Source of the DNA: Magnetococcales bacterium
GTDB taxonomy: Bacteria; Pseudomonadota; Magnetococcia; Magnetococcales; Magnetaquicoccaceae
Direction: 5' to 3'
Length of the DNA stretch: 64,000 nt
Assembly: GCA_015233035.1 (NCBI GenBank)
Contig: JADFYM010000002.1
Span: forward strand, 1-64,000
In this document: piece after piece, positions 8,522-17,693 of the stretch
How positions within the stretch are numbered: position 1 is the stretch's first letter
How the letters are laid out: each line of letters begins with the position of its first letter
Translations under genes and position numbers: made by a program
Notes under the pieces: generated by a model
Databases searched by the model: none
What the model saw: the letters and a program-made list of their open reading frames with translations, nothing else
Told to the model about the DNA's origin: nothing

Positions 8522-9562
8522 ATGTTTTTCAAGAAATTTTTTGGCCAATCCAGACAACCACCGCCCCTTGCCAGGGCGGGTTTGCTGAAACAGTCTGCGC
8601 CCAATCTGGGTAAACTGTACCAGGATGGCGAACGGATTATCCGGGAAGGCGAGGTGGTGGAAAATCTGTATGTGATTCAGACGGGTTGCGTCAGCCTGTT
8701 CCGGGAGGATGCCCATGGCCATAAAATCCCGCTCAACACCTTGCAGGCTGGCGACATGATTTCCGACTTGTGTGTCTTTGATCGGGCACCCAATCTGGTT
8801 TCCGCCTGTGCCGTGGGGGAGGCGCGGGTGCTCACCATTGACAAAAGAACTCTGGTGCAAAGAGTTTATGAAGATCCCGCCCTGATTTTATACCTGTTTG
8901 AACGCATGGCGACGCATACCAGACATCTCCATGAAGAGCTGGTCAGTTATATCTCGGTTTCTCATCGTCTGGTCGATTTGATGGGCCATTTGTGGGGCCA
9001 ATCCACCGCTACACCGTTGCAGCGCATGACCCTGCAAATCGTGGAAAAGCTGCGTGAATGGAACTGTTTTCCCCATGAGCTTGGCAACAGATGGTCGACA
9101 GATTTGCATGTGGCCTGCCTGTTGTATGATATTGGCAATGCGGGCATTGCCAAGGAACTTTTGGAGAGCCATCAGAAACTGACCCCGGAGGCGTTTCTGT
9201 CCGTGCAACGGCATGTGACCATCGGGGCCAAAATATTGATGCAGGCGGCGCAACAGAGCGATCATTTAAGCTGTTTCAGTCTGGCCGCCGAGGTGGCTGA
9301 GTTTCATCATGAGCGTTATGATGGTTCGGGTTACCACGGTATTGTCGGGGAGTCCATCCCGCTGAGTGCCCGCATCATTGCCGTGGTGGATGTGTATCAT
9401 GCCCTGTGTGCTGACCGTCCCCACCGTCCGGCCTGGTCGCGGGCGCAGGCGATTGAATTTATTGGGGATCATCAGGGTGTTTTTTTCGATCCGCGTGTGG
9501 TGGAGGCCTTTCTGGCGGTCATGGACGCGGGGGATGTTGGGGAGGATGCGCTCGTCTCATGA
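8522..9562 (+). CDS. cNMP-binding domain fused to a degenerate HD-GYP-like domain
   Basis: A 346-residue protein. Residues about 25-125 form a CAP_ED-type cyclic-nucleotide domain, but its phosphate-binding loop (MISDLCVFDRAPNLVSACAV) lacks the usual Gly-Glu and Arg. Residues about 150-335 resemble HD-GYP phosphodiesterases. There the metal-binding HD is Y202-D203 (LLYDIGNAG) and the GYP triad reads GYH (HHERYDGSGYHG, 262-273). It is probably a non-catalytic sensor or binding protein. It follows the flavoprotein gene closely, and the second flavoprotein locus at 34-37 kb also has cNMP genes, so a functional pairing is likely. Confidence 0.8.
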   Translation: MFFKKFFGQSRQPPPLARAGLLKQSAPNLGKLYQDGERIIREGEVVENLYVIQTGCVSLFREDAHGHKIPLNTLQAGDMISDLCVFDRAPNLVSACAVGEARVLTIDKRTLVQRVYEDPALILYLFERMATHTRHLHEELVSYISVSHRLVDLMGHLWGQSTATPLQRMTLQIVEKLREWNCFPHELGNRWSTDLHVACLLYDIGNAGIAKELLESHQKLTPEAFLSVQRHVTIGAKILMQAAQQSDHLSCFSLAAEVAEFHHERYDGSGYHGIVGESIPLSARIIAVVDVYHALCADRPHRPAWSRAQAIEFIGDHQGVFFDPRVVEAFLAVMDAGDVGEDALVS

Positions 9563-9575
9563 ACAGACGCCACGT

Positions 9576-9757
9576 TAAACCGCACCTATTTCGGAATGCG
9601 TAGTTTCCGTCATCCCCGCGAAAGCGGGGATCCAGGTTTCGCAGTCTCCGTCATCCCCGCGTAGGCGGGGATCCAGATCTCGCAGGTACCACCTGGATTC
9701 CCGCCTGCGCGGGAATGACGTTTGAAAAACTACGCATCCCATGCTGGGTGCGGTTTA
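9576..9757. mobile_element. MITE-like element, family A, long copy (182 bp)
   Basis: Bounded by imperfect inverted repeats of about 31 bp. The left end opens TAAACCGCACC and closes GGAATGCGTAGTTT; the right end, read inward, opens TAAACCGCACC and closes GGGATGCGTAGTTT. Inside are palindromic units GTCATCCCCGC-GCGGGGATCCAG and an opposing GGATTCCCGCC-GGGAATGACG. Compared with the 141-bp copy at 46500, this copy has one extra 41-bp internal unit. Flanking TA is consistent with TA target duplication. The element is non-coding and has no transposase. Confidence 0.75.
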
Positions 9758-9974
9758 GTTCGGTCGTCGGGTAGAGTCCAGACGTTACTCCCCCCCTTTT
9801 TTTCCTATGTGTTTTGCCCCCATCTACAGGCAACGGCACCCCTTTCCCGTCAATTCTGGCCCTTCCTGCCGACGGTGGCTTGCTTTTCCGCCGACAAGCC
9901 CGCAAAATGTGCTATTCGGGTTTACTTCCCAGGCGAGGCCATGGCACGATCCTGGGCTTATGAGGCGTGACGGA
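9758..9974. other. Leader region before the lolD-like gene, no gene seen
   Basis: Together with the MITE this leaves about 410 bases without a gene. A C-run/T-run tract lies near 9790. The lolD-like frame is open through part of this stretch from 9807, but the predicted sequence is unlike the family, so it is treated as untranslated. Confidence 0.5.
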
Positions 9975-10664
9975 ATGCAGCAAATACTCCTGGAAGCACG
10001 TGCAGTGCGCAAATCTTTCCGTTCTCTCAGTCAGGATCTGGAGGTCTTGCGTGGCGTCGACCTGACCCTCGCCAAGGGCGAAATGGTCGCCCTGCTCGGC
10101 GTCTCCGGCACCGGCAAGAGCACCCTGGTCCAAATTCTGGGTGCCCTGGATCGACCCAGCAGCGGTACCGTGATGGTGGATGGGGTGGATCTCTTTGCCT
10201 TGTCACAAGAAAAATGCGCCGCCTTCCGCAACCGGCGGGTCGGTTTTATCTATCAGTCCCATCGTCTGTTGCCGGAATTTACGGCCCTGGAAAATGTCCT
10301 GCTGCCCCTGCTGATTGGTCGCATTCCCCGCAAGGAGGCCCTGCCGAGGGCCGAACAGGCCTTGCATGAGGTGGAATTGACCCATCGCCTGACCCATCGC
10401 CCTGGTCAAATGTCGGGTGGCGAACAACAGCGCGTGGCCATCGCCCGCGCCGTGGTCACCAATCCCGACCTGTTGCTGGCCGATGAACCCACCGGCAATC
10501 TGGATCGCAAGACTGCCCAGGGGGTTTTCAACCTGCTGAAAAATTTGAACCGCACCCGCAGTTTGACCTGCCTGATGGTGACGCACAACCGGGATCTGGC
10601 CAACGATCTGGATCGACGCATCCATCTGGTGGACGGTCTGTTGGTAGAAGATCTCCATGAATGA
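9975..10664 (+). CDS. lolD: LolD-type ABC transporter ATP-binding protein
   Basis: A 229-residue ATPase of the LolD/MacB/FtsE group. It has Walker A GVSGTGKST, signature MSGGEQQRVAIARA, Walker B LLLADEPTGNLD and the switch His in VTHNRDLA. In the LolCDE complex such a protein powers release of lipoproteins from the inner membrane to LolA, which is encoded at 4178. No lolC or lolE permease gene is adjacent, so the assignment rests on sequence type alone. ATG 9975 gives the usual short N-terminus, and the frame upstream to 9807 is not family-like. It overlaps the next gene by 8 bp. Confidence 0.8.
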   Translation: MQQILLEARAVRKSFRSLSQDLEVLRGVDLTLAKGEMVALLGVSGTGKSTLVQILGALDRPSSGTVMVDGVDLFALSQEKCAAFRNRRVGFIYQSHRLLPEFTALENVLLPLLIGRIPRKEALPRAEQALHEVELTHRLTHRPGQMSGGEQQRVAIARAVVTNPDLLLADEPTGNLDRKTAQGVFNLLKNLNRTRSLTCLMVTHNRDLANDLDRRIHLVDGLLVEDLHE

Positions 10665-11334
10665 GACGGTGTACAGCATTCTGGTCTGGGCACCCGGGGT
10701 CATTTTTGCCATTACGTTGCACGAGTGGGCCCATGGCTTTGTGGCCTTTCTGCATGGCGATGATACTGCCGCACGTCTGGGACGGTTGACGCTCAATCCC
10801 TTGCCCCACATTGATCCGGTCATGACCCTGCTGGTGCCTGGTCTGATCCTGGCCACCTCGCTGGCCACGCTGGGAACACCGTTTATCTTCGGCAGTGCCA
10901 AACCGGTGCCCATTAATCCGAACAATTTTCGGTACAAACGGGGTGGGGTGCGAAAGGGGGGTGCCCAGCGCATGGCCATGTTCTGGGTGGCGGCCGCCGG
11001 GCCGTTCGTCAATTTTTTGTTGGCCCTGGCGTGTGCCGGGGTCTTGCGGGTTACCCTGGCCATGACGGCTGCCCCGCCCATGTTCCTGGTTGGCATGTTG
11101 CTGGCTGCCATCAAAATGAATGTGATCCTGGGGGTGTTCAACCTGTTTCCGGTGCCTCCCCTGGATGGCGGACGGATGATGACGGCCCTGTTGCCGCCCC
11201 CCCTGGATCGGACGTTGGCTGCATTGGAACGTGCCGGTTTGGGGTTGGTCCTGTTGCTCGCCTTCTCTGGTGTGCTGTCGCCCATTCTGTCGGGAGCGAT
11301 TCGTTTTTTTGTGGGTATGGCCGTCTCTTTGTAA
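10657..11334 (+). CDS. Site-2 protease family (M50) membrane metalloprotease
   Basis: A 225-residue polytopic membrane protein. It has the zinc-binding HExxH as LHEWAHG near residue 22 and the third ligand motif NLFPVPPLDGGR near residue 167. Both lie in hydrophobic segments, as in the compact FtsH-independent M50B 'YwhC-like' group. No PDZ domain is present, so this is not RseP. The substrate is unknown. It overlaps the lolD-like gene by 8 bp and precedes trpS, an arrangement also reported for this family in other proteobacteria. Confidence 0.9.
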   Translation: MNETVYSILVWAPGVIFAITLHEWAHGFVAFLHGDDTAARLGRLTLNPLPHIDPVMTLLVPGLILATSLATLGTPFIFGSAKPVPINPNNFRYKRGGVRKGGAQRMAMFWVAAAGPFVNFLLALACAGVLRVTLAMTAAPPMFLVGMLLAAIKMNVILGVFNLFPVPPLDGGRMMTALLPPPLDRTLAALERAGLGLVLLLAFSGVLSPILSGAIRFFVGMAVSL

Positions 11335-11396
11335 AGCCGGTCTCTTGTTTCGGGTGCTTTGCCCCCGCCTGTTTTGTCCATGGAGCCTTTTGAACC

Positions 11397-12416
11397 TTGA
11401 ACGCATCCCCCCGTTCCACCGTATTCAGTGGCGCACAGCCCTCCGGACAACTGACCCTGGGCAACTATCTGGGTGCCATGCGTACCTGGGTGCAGATGCA
11501 GGACGATTATGACTGCATTTTTTGTGTCGTTGACCTGCACGCCCTGACGGTGCGGCAGGATCCCGCACAACTGCGCGCGCATATCTTCGAATTGACTGCT
11601 CTGTATCTGGCCTGTGGCATTGATCCGGCCAGGAGTACCATTTTTTTGCAGAGCCATGTCCCGGCCCATGCGGAACTGGCCTGGTTGTTGGCCACCTTTA
11701 CCCAGATGGGTGAGTTGGAGCGGATGACCCAGTTCAAGGACAAGTCCCAACAACACAAGCACAACATCAATGCCGGTCTGTTTACCTATCCCATTCTGAT
11801 GGCAGCGGATATTTTGCTCTATCACACCCACCGGGTGCCAGTGGGGGAGGATCAAAAACAACATCTGGAACTGGCGCGGGATATTGCCATTCGTTTCAAT
11901 GGGTTGTACGGCCCGGTCTTCCGGGTGCCCGAACCGTTGATTGCCAGGGATGGCGTGGCCCGCGTCAAGGATTTGCAAAATCCGACCAAAAAAATGTCCA
12001 AAAGTGCCGAGTCGGAATTGGCCCGGGTGATGCTCCTGGATGCGCCGGAAGCCATCCTGAAAAAATTCAAGAAGGCCGTGACCGATGCCTTGGGCGTCAT
12101 TCGGTATGATGAAGAAGGCCAGCCGGGGGTGGCCAATCTGCTCAATATCTGGTGTGCCGCCACCGGGCAGAGCCGGGAACAGGCGTTGGCCCATTTCAGT
12201 CATCACCAGTATGGCAAGCTCAAGGTGGAGACGGCGGAGGCGGTTAATGCCATCTTGCAGCCCATTCGTACCCGGTTTCAGGAGCTGAATGCCGATCGGG
12301 AAATGTTGCAGACCGTGTTGGCTTCTGGGGCGGAACAGGCCCGCCGGCGGGCGGATGCGGTGATGGAAAAAGTGTTGGATGCGTTGGGTCTGCCGGTGGC
12401 ACGGTCCCGGTTTTAA
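11397..12416 (+). CDS. trpS: Tryptophan--tRNA ligase
   Basis: Charges tRNA-Trp with tryptophan. The 339-residue class I synthetase has the HIGH-region variant PSGQLTLGNYLGA near residue 15 and the KMSKS loop (KKMSKSAESE) near residue 200, normal length for the family. The start codon appears to be TTG at 11397, preceded by GGAG about 11 bases upstream. The next in-frame ATG would remove the nucleotide-binding motif. Confidence 0.96.
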   Translation: MNASPRSTVFSGAQPSGQLTLGNYLGAMRTWVQMQDDYDCIFCVVDLHALTVRQDPAQLRAHIFELTALYLACGIDPARSTIFLQSHVPAHAELAWLLATFTQMGELERMTQFKDKSQQHKHNINAGLFTYPILMAADILLYHTHRVPVGEDQKQHLELARDIAIRFNGLYGPVFRVPEPLIARDGVARVKDLQNPTKKMSKSAESELARVMLLDAPEAILKKFKKAVTDALGVIRYDEEGQPGVANLLNIWCAATGQSREQALAHFSHHQYGKLKVETAEAVNAILQPIRTRFQELNADREMLQTVLASGAEQARRRADAVMEKVLDALGLPVARSRF

Positions 12417-12467
12417 CGCCTGTCAGGGTGTACCGAGAACAGTTTTAAACAAAAACAGGAGAATATC

Positions 12468-14021
12468 ATGTCGAATCATTTTGTCGGCAATTTGTCTGTT
12501 ACAGTAAAAATTCGCCTCATCATTGCTTTGGCGGTGCTGGGGATGTGTTCCATCGGCTGGTTTGCAGCGCAGACGCTCTACCAGGTGATGTTGGAGGATC
12601 ACAAGATAAAAACGAAAAATGTCGTGGATTCCGTTTATGGAACCCTGTCTCATTTTGAATCGCTTGAAAAAACGGGCAAGTTGACACACGAGCAGGCACA
12701 GGCGTCGGCCATTGATGTGATCAAAACCTTGCGCTATGAAGGGGATAATTATTTTTGGATAAACGACATGAGCCCGGCCATGGTGATGCATCCCATCAAG
12801 CCGGAACAGGACGGCAAGGATATGGCCAAGGTTACCGATCCAGCGGGCAAGTTGTTGTTTATCGCCTTTGTGGAGGAGGTCAAGAAAAACAAGGAAGGGT
12901 TCGTCAGCTACCTCTGGCCCAAGCCCAATTTTGCCAAACCGGTTCCCAAGGTTTCGTTCGTGAAAGGGTTTGCCCCCTGGGGGTGGGTGATCGGTTCCGG
13001 CATCTATCTGGATGATGTCGATGCCCTTTTCAATGATCTGCTCCGGTCTTTGTTGTACATAGTGGGGGGGGTTGGGCTCATACTTATTCTGGTCTCACAA
13101 ATGATCGCGCGGCAAATTGCCCAGTCGTTGGAGGCGTGCAAGCGGATGTTTGCGCGTTTGTCCGAGGGGGATCTTTCCGCCACCATTGACATCGAGCAAG
13201 GGGGTGAATTTGGCCAGTTGGCGATGGTGATGCGAGAGATGGTGGCCAAGTTGCGGCAGGTCATTGAAGAGGTCTCAACGGTCGCCGAGCAGGTATCGAT
13301 GGGCAGCAGTGCCATTTCCGATTCTGCGCACAGTCTGTCCCAGGGAGCGACCGAACAGGCGACTTCTGTGGAAACGACCTCGGCGGCCATGGAAGCCATG
13401 ACCGGGAGTTGCCAACTCAACACGGACAGTTCCAACACCACGCAAAATCTTGCGCTGAAGGCTTCGCAGGATGCGGCCCAGGGGGGGCAGGCGGTTGATC
13501 AGGCTGTTTTGGCCATGCGGGCGATTGCGTCCAAGATTGGCATTATCGAAGAAATTGCCCGGCAGACCAACCTGTTGGCCTTGAATGCGGCCATCGAGGC
13601 TGCACGGGCGGGTGAACATGGCAAGGGTTTTGCCGTGGTGGCCGCCGAGGTGAGAAAATTGGCGGAACGCAGCCAAGTCGCTGCCGGGGAAATCAGCCAT
13701 TTGTCCGCCTCCAGTGTCGATACAGCCGAACAGGCGGGTACGATCATCGGCAAGTTGGTGCCGGACATCAAAGAGACGGCGGATCGGATCCAGGGCATTG
13801 CGGATTGCAGTCGGCAACAACGCGAGGGTATCACGCAGATTGGGCATTCGCTCCAGCAACTGGACCGTGTGGTGCAACAGAACGCATCGGCCTCGGAAGA
13901 ACTGGCATCGACGGCGGAAGAGTTGAGCGCGCAAGCCAACAGAATGAATCAGGCCATGGCGTTTTTCACCTTTGGTCAAGCGGATGGTGCCTCCCGGCGG
14001 CGGGCGATCCAGTTGGCATAG
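12468..14021 (+). CDS. Methyl-accepting chemotaxis protein with a periplasmic single-Cache domain
   Basis: A 517-residue receptor. TM1 lies at about residues 15-35. A periplasmic sCache_2-type sensor (about 40-185) contains [14 protein letters not shown] and [15 protein letters not shown]2 lies at about 188-210, then a HAMP region and a cytoplasmic signalling domain. The hairpin tip [42 protein letters not shown] is canonical for binding CheA and CheW (residues about 362-402). sCache_2 sensors often bind small organic acids, but the ligand here is unknown. AGGAGA precedes the ATG. No che genes are adjacent. Confidence 0.95.
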   Translation: MSNHFVGNLSVTVKIRLIIALAVLGMCSIGWFAAQTLYQVMLEDHKIKTKNVVDSVYGTLSHFESLEKTGKLTHEQAQASAIDVIKTLRYEGDNYFWINDMSPAMVMHPIKPEQDGKDMAKVTDPAGKLLFIAFVEEVKKNKEGFVSYLWPKPNFAKPVPKVSFVKGFAPWGWVIGSGIYLDDVDALFNDLLRSLLYIVGGVGLILILVSQMIARQIAQSLEACKRMFARLSEGDLSATIDIEQGGEFGQLAMVMREMVAKLRQVIEEVSTVAEQVSMGSSAISDSAHSLSQGATEQATSVETTSAAMEAMTGSCQLNTDSSNTTQNLALKASQDAAQGGQAVDQAVLAMRAIASKIGIIEEIARQTNLLALNAAIEAARAGEHGKGFAVVAAEVRKLAERSQVAAGEISHLSASSVDTAEQAGTIIGKLVPDIKETADRIQGIADCSRQQREGITQIGHSLQQLDRVVQQNASASEELASTAEELSAQANRMNQAMAFFTFGQADGASRRRAIQLA

Positions 14022-14048
14022 ACATCGCAAAAAGTTGTTATTATTCAT

Positions 14049-14127
14049 GGGGGTCCGGGGGAGATTATCTCCCCCGGTGGGGTCCAGGGGCAACGCCCCT
14101 GGTGGGGTCCGGGTGCTTCGCCCCGGA
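14049..14127. repeat. G-rich palindromic repeat, copy 4
   Basis: GGGGGTCCGGGGGAGATTATCTCCCCCGG, CCAGGGGCAACGCCCCTGG and a third GGGTGCTTCGCCCC unit, in tandem. It faces copy 5 (14209-14285) in inverted orientation, and together they fill the 305-bp gap between the convergent chemoreceptor and rlmD genes. Confidence 0.8.
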
Positions 14128-14208
14128 AAACCAAGACCCTGGAGTTGGAACCACCAACGTGTTGCTACTGTGTCACTTTTTTAATCCACAGCCCCTTGAT
14201 GCCTCGAT

Positions 14209-14285
14209 CCAGGGCTCCGCCCCGAACCCCGCCAGGGGCTTTGCCCCTGGACCCCACCAGGGGGATAATCCCCCTGGACCCCTGC
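14209..14285. repeat. G-rich palindromic repeat, copy 5 (inverted)
   Basis: Same units as copy 4 read on the other strand: GGGCTCCGCCCC, CCAGGGGCTTTGCCCCTGG and CCAGGGGGATAATCCCCCTGG. Lying between two convergent genes, the pair may form bidirectional termination structures (inference). Confidence 0.8.
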
Positions 14286-14326
14286 CAATATTAACGACTT
14301 GTTGAGATGTGTGTAATGGAATGGGT

Positions 14327-15619
14327 TTAACGTCCAAACAACGCGACCAGTTCCACATGTGCGGTCTGGGGAAACAGATCAATCGGTTGCACCCGCTGCA
14401 ACCCAAAACCGCCGTGGACCAGGATGGCCGCGTCCCGCGCAAAGGTGGCCGGGTTGCAGGAGACATAGACCAATCGCCGAACCGGTTGGGTGACCAACCA
14501 TTTGACCAAAGCCAGCGCGCCTTCCCGTGGCGGGTCCAGCAGGACCAGATCGGCGGGTTGCTCGGTGGCCAGACGGGCAACCTCCTGCTCCTGGAACAGA
14601 TCCAGTGACCGAAAATGGACGCTGGCCGTCTGGCAGTGCGCGGCATTGGCGGTCGCTCGCTGCAAGGTCGGGGCATATCCCTCCACGCCCAGGACGTGGG
14701 TAAACCGTTGTGTCAACGGCAGAGTAAAATTGCCCACACCACAGAACAAATCCCAGGCGACCGCCCCGGTGCCGCCCTGCCGCATCGCCTCATCCACCAG
14801 CAGCCGATTGCCCGCCTGATGGGCCTGAATAAAATCGCCCGGATGAAAAGTCAGCGTGTGGGGTTCGACGCGATAGAACAGTTCGGCCTCGTGGACGAGA
14901 GATTGCATCCCCGTCTTGCGTCCCCGCTGCAACCATAACTGGACCACCCCCTGCTGGTGGGCAAACTGGCGCAGGGCGTCCAGGTCACGCTTGGCCGGGG
15001 CGGCCAGGAGGTGAAAAATCAACCCGATGCCCGACTCTCCCACCACGGCATCCACCTGCGGCAATCGATGGCGCACGGCAAGATCGGCAATCAATTGGCG
15101 CAGGGGAGCCAGCAGGCGGTCCAAACGGGCGTCCAGGACGGGGCAGGGGGTGGTCAAATCGGCGATATGATGCGAGGCGGTCTGAAAAAAGCCCAGCAAC
15201 AAGCGGGATCCCACCCAACGCACCTTGAAACCGGCCCGGCACCGATAGCCCTCCGTCTGGGTGCTGGCCTCGGTGGCCAGGGGGATCACCTCCCGCAGGT
15301 TGGGAAAGCGGGTCAGGGTTTCCCGTATAAAGGTTTCCTTGATCGTCCGTTGGAAAGAGCCGCTCAGATGGCGCAGTTGGCAACCGCCACACCGGGTAAA
15401 CAGGGCACACGTTGGGTCGATGCGCTCGGGACCGGGTTCCAGGATTTGCACACACCGGGCAAACCAGTGACCCGCTTTTTGGCTGGTCACCTCGGCCAGA
15501 ATGCGATCTCCGGGGGCGGTGAAGGGGACAAAGACCGCTGTTCCGGCATGAAAGCCCAAGCCCAGCCCTTGCGGGACCATTTTCTCAATCTGTAGGGTAA
15601 TGACTTCCTGGTCGGGCAC
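14327..15619 (-). CDS. rlmD: 23S rRNA (uracil-1939-C5)-methyltransferase
   Basis: SAM-dependent methyltransferase of the RumA/TrmA family with 430 residues. A TRAM domain (1-60) is followed by the iron-sulfur cysteines CALFTRCGGCQL. The catalytic domain contains FCGVGNFTLPL (SAM site), LLDPPREGA and the nucleophile region VSCNPATFARD. The intact [4Fe-4S] cysteines and the order of motifs favour RlmD over TrmA. It is the last gene of a leftward series nfu-ampD-mpl-algH-rlmD. Confidence 0.93.
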   Translation of the reverse strand: MPDQEVITLQIEKMVPQGLGLGFHAGTAVFVPFTAPGDRILAEVTSQKAGHWFARCVQILEPGPERIDPTCALFTRCGGCQLRHLSGSFQRTIKETFIRETLTRFPNLREVIPLATEASTQTEGYRCRAGFKVRWVGSRLLLGFFQTASHHIADLTTPCPVLDARLDRLLAPLRQLIADLAVRHRLPQVDAVVGESGIGLIFHLLAAPAKRDLDALRQFAHQQGVVQLWLQRGRKTGMQSLVHEAELFYRVEPHTLTFHPGDFIQAHQAGNRLLVDEAMRQGGTGAVAWDLFCGVGNFTLPLTQRFTHVLGVEGYAPTLQRATANAAHCQTASVHFRSLDLFQEQEVARLATEQPADLVLLDPPREGALALVKWLVTQPVRRLVYVSCNPATFARDAAILVHGGFGLQRVQPIDLFPQTAHVELVALFGR

Positions 15620-15663
15620 GGGCGGTTTCTCCTGGTTGGTATCCTGGGATTGCGGGCGTCTCC

Positions 15664-16248
15664 TCAGTTGATCAAGCCCCGGCCCGGATCGATCAAATGC
15701 AGCGGATCGATGCCCAGCAGACGGATGGCCGCATCCCAGCGGGCATCGACCGGCAGGTCAAACAACAGGGTGCGATCCAACCCACCGACCAGCCAGACAT
15801 TATCGCGCAGTTCCGTCTCCAGTTGCCCGCTGGCCCAACCGGAATAGCCCAGGGCAAACAAAAACCGCCCATGATCCCTCGATTGGACCAGATAGCGCAA
15901 TATTTCCGGATTGGTTCCCAAATAGACATGCTCGCAAATGCGCACATGACCGGGATAATGCAAATCGGCCTCATACAGCATAAAACCCCGATCCGGTGCC
16001 ACAGGTCCGCCCTGGTAGACAATCGGCCGTTCTGGACGCCCCCATTCCAGACCCAGCGGCGTCAACACCTCAGACATGTCGGCAATATGAGGCTGATTGA
16101 TCACCAGTCCCAAGGCACCCTCCTTGTTGTGGGTGCAGACAAATAAAACTGTCTTTTCGAACTGGCCATCCTGCAACCCCGGCATGGCAATCAAAAACTT
16201 GCCCGCCAAGCCCCGTCCCGTCGGCATGCTGTCGCGCTCGGCGTTCAT
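15664..16248 (-). CDS. YqgE/AlgH family protein (DUF179)
   Basis: A 194-residue protein with the family signatures GKFLIAMPGLQDGQFEKTV, CTHNKEGALGLVINQP, YQGGPV and FALGYSGWASGQLE. AlgH affects alginate regulation in Pseudomonas, but the biochemical role of the family is not known. Its start overlaps the 3' end of mpl by 4 bp (ATGA type), so it is translated from the same message. Confidence 0.95.
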   Translation of the reverse strand: MNAERDSMPTGRGLAGKFLIAMPGLQDGQFEKTVLFVCTHNKEGALGLVINQPHIADMSEVLTPLGLEWGRPERPIVYQGGPVAPDRGFMLYEADLHYPGHVRICEHVYLGTNPEILRYLVQSRDHGRFLFALGYSGWASGQLETELRDNVWLVGGLDRTLLFDLPVDARWDAAIRLLGIDPLHLIDPGRGLIN

Positions 16249-17648
16249 GTTGGCGTGAGTTCCTGCCGCAGCTTTTGATGAATACCGTCAAAGCCCCCAT
16301 TGCTCATGATCACCACATGATCTCCCGGCAAACAGGATCGGCCCAGCAGATGTACCGCCTCGTTGGCATCGGTCACCACCACCGCCGTGGGGATGTCGCC
16401 CGGTTGTCTCCGTTGATTCAGTTGTGCCACAACAGCTTCCACATCCAGCATCTCCGCTGCCGTCAGATTGCGCGCCTGTGGTCGGGCCAGAATGACATGG
16501 TCCGCCGCCGCAAAGGCCGGTGCCAGACGTTCCTGATGGACCCGCGTGCGCATGGTATTGGAACGTGGTTCCAACACCACCCACAACCGTGCCTGACCAA
16601 TACGGGCCCGCAACCCCGCCAACGTGGTGGCAATCGCCGTGGGATGATGGGCAAAATCATCGTAGACCGCCACCCCATTGGCCTCGAAATGCAGTTGCAG
16701 ACGACGCGCCACCCCCTGGAACTGTTCCAGGCCTGCCAAGACCCGTTCGGGCGGAATACCATTGACCAAAGCCGCCGTGGCCGCCGCCAGCCCGTTGAGC
16801 ACATTGTGGGTACCCAGTTGCTGCCACTGCACCGTAAACAGCGCGACGCCCTCCCGGTACAAGGTCCAACAGCGGCCGTCCGCCTGTTCCAGTTTGGCCA
16901 TGAAAGGCTGCGTTGTGGTCAGACCATAGGTGACCACCCGACTGAATGCCAACGGCAACAAGGCCACCACCTCGGGATCATCGCCATTGGCGATCAGGTG
17001 ACCGGAGGCCGGCACCGAACGCAACAATAAACGAAACTGGCGGCGAATGGCCTCCAGATCGGGATAGATGTCGGCATGGTCAAATTCCAGGTTGTTGACG
17101 ATCACGGTTCTGGGGCGATAATGCAAAAACTTGGGCCTTTTGTCAAAAAAGGCGGTGTCATATTCATCCCCTTCCACCATCACCCAGGGGCCCTGGGGCA
17201 GGCGGGCACCACAGCCAAAATCCAGAGGAATGCCGCCGATCAAAAAGCCGGGATGCAGTCCGGCCGCCTCCCAGATGGCGGCCAGCATACTGGTCGTGGT
17301 GGTCTTGCCATGGGTGCCACTGGCCACCACGGCATGTCGTCCTTCCAGCACCTGCTCAAACAGCCACTGCGCGCCAGAACGATAAGGAATATCCCGGTCC
17401 AGCACCGCCTCCAGTTCCGGGTTGCCACGGGAAATGGCATTGCCCACCAGGACCAGATCGGGCCTTGGCTCGAGATTTTCGGGACGAAATCCCTCCATCA
17501 AGGGAATACCCAAGCCCTCCAGCAGGGTGCTCATGGGGGGATAAATGCCACTGTCGGAGCCGGTCACCCGCAGGCCCAACTCGTTGGCCATCGTCGCCAA
17601 TCCCGCCATCGCTGTGCCACAAATACCGATAATGTGTAGATGGGTCAT
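16245..17648 (-). CDS. mpl: UDP-N-acetylmuramate:L-alanyl-gamma-D-glutamyl-meso-diaminopimelate ligase
   Basis: Peptidoglycan recycling enzyme of the Mur ligase family. It reattaches the recovered tripeptide to UDP-MurNAc. The 467-residue protein opens THLHIIGICGTAMAGLA and carries the ATP-binding GTHGKTTTTSML. It also has the VEGDEYDTAFFDKRPKFLHY segment typical of Mpl rather than MurC. The upstream gene is ampD, which produces the free tripeptide, so the operon encodes consecutive recycling steps. Confidence 0.96.
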   Translation of the reverse strand: MTHLHIIGICGTAMAGLATMANELGLRVTGSDSGIYPPMSTLLEGLGIPLMEGFRPENLEPRPDLVLVGNAISRGNPELEAVLDRDIPYRSGAQWLFEQVLEGRHAVVASGTHGKTTTTSMLAAIWEAAGLHPGFLIGGIPLDFGCGARLPQGPWVMVEGDEYDTAFFDKRPKFLHYRPRTVIVNNLEFDHADIYPDLEAIRRQFRLLLRSVPASGHLIANGDDPEVVALLPLAFSRVVTYGLTTTQPFMAKLEQADGRCWTLYREGVALFTVQWQQLGTHNVLNGLAAATAALVNGIPPERVLAGLEQFQGVARRLQLHFEANGVAVYDDFAHHPTAIATTLAGLRARIGQARLWVVLEPRSNTMRTRVHQERLAPAFAAADHVILARPQARNLTAAEMLDVEAVVAQLNQRRQPGDIPTAVVVTDANEAVHLLGRSCLPGDHVVIMSNGGFDGIHQKLRQELTPT

Positions 17649-17693
17649 GATCTGGTCTTCCGTTCCGGCGTCAGGAGAGTTGCAGGGGAGATG

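Noticed and set aside
9610-9720. Repeated palindromes considered as a CRISPR array
   Set aside because: Units are two direct and one inverted copy with no unique spacers of regular length, and they lie inside MITE terminal repeats.
10203-12206. A 667-codon open frame antisense to the lolD-like, M50 and trpS genes
   Set aside because: It spans three well-supported plus-strand genes and shows only low-complexity composition.
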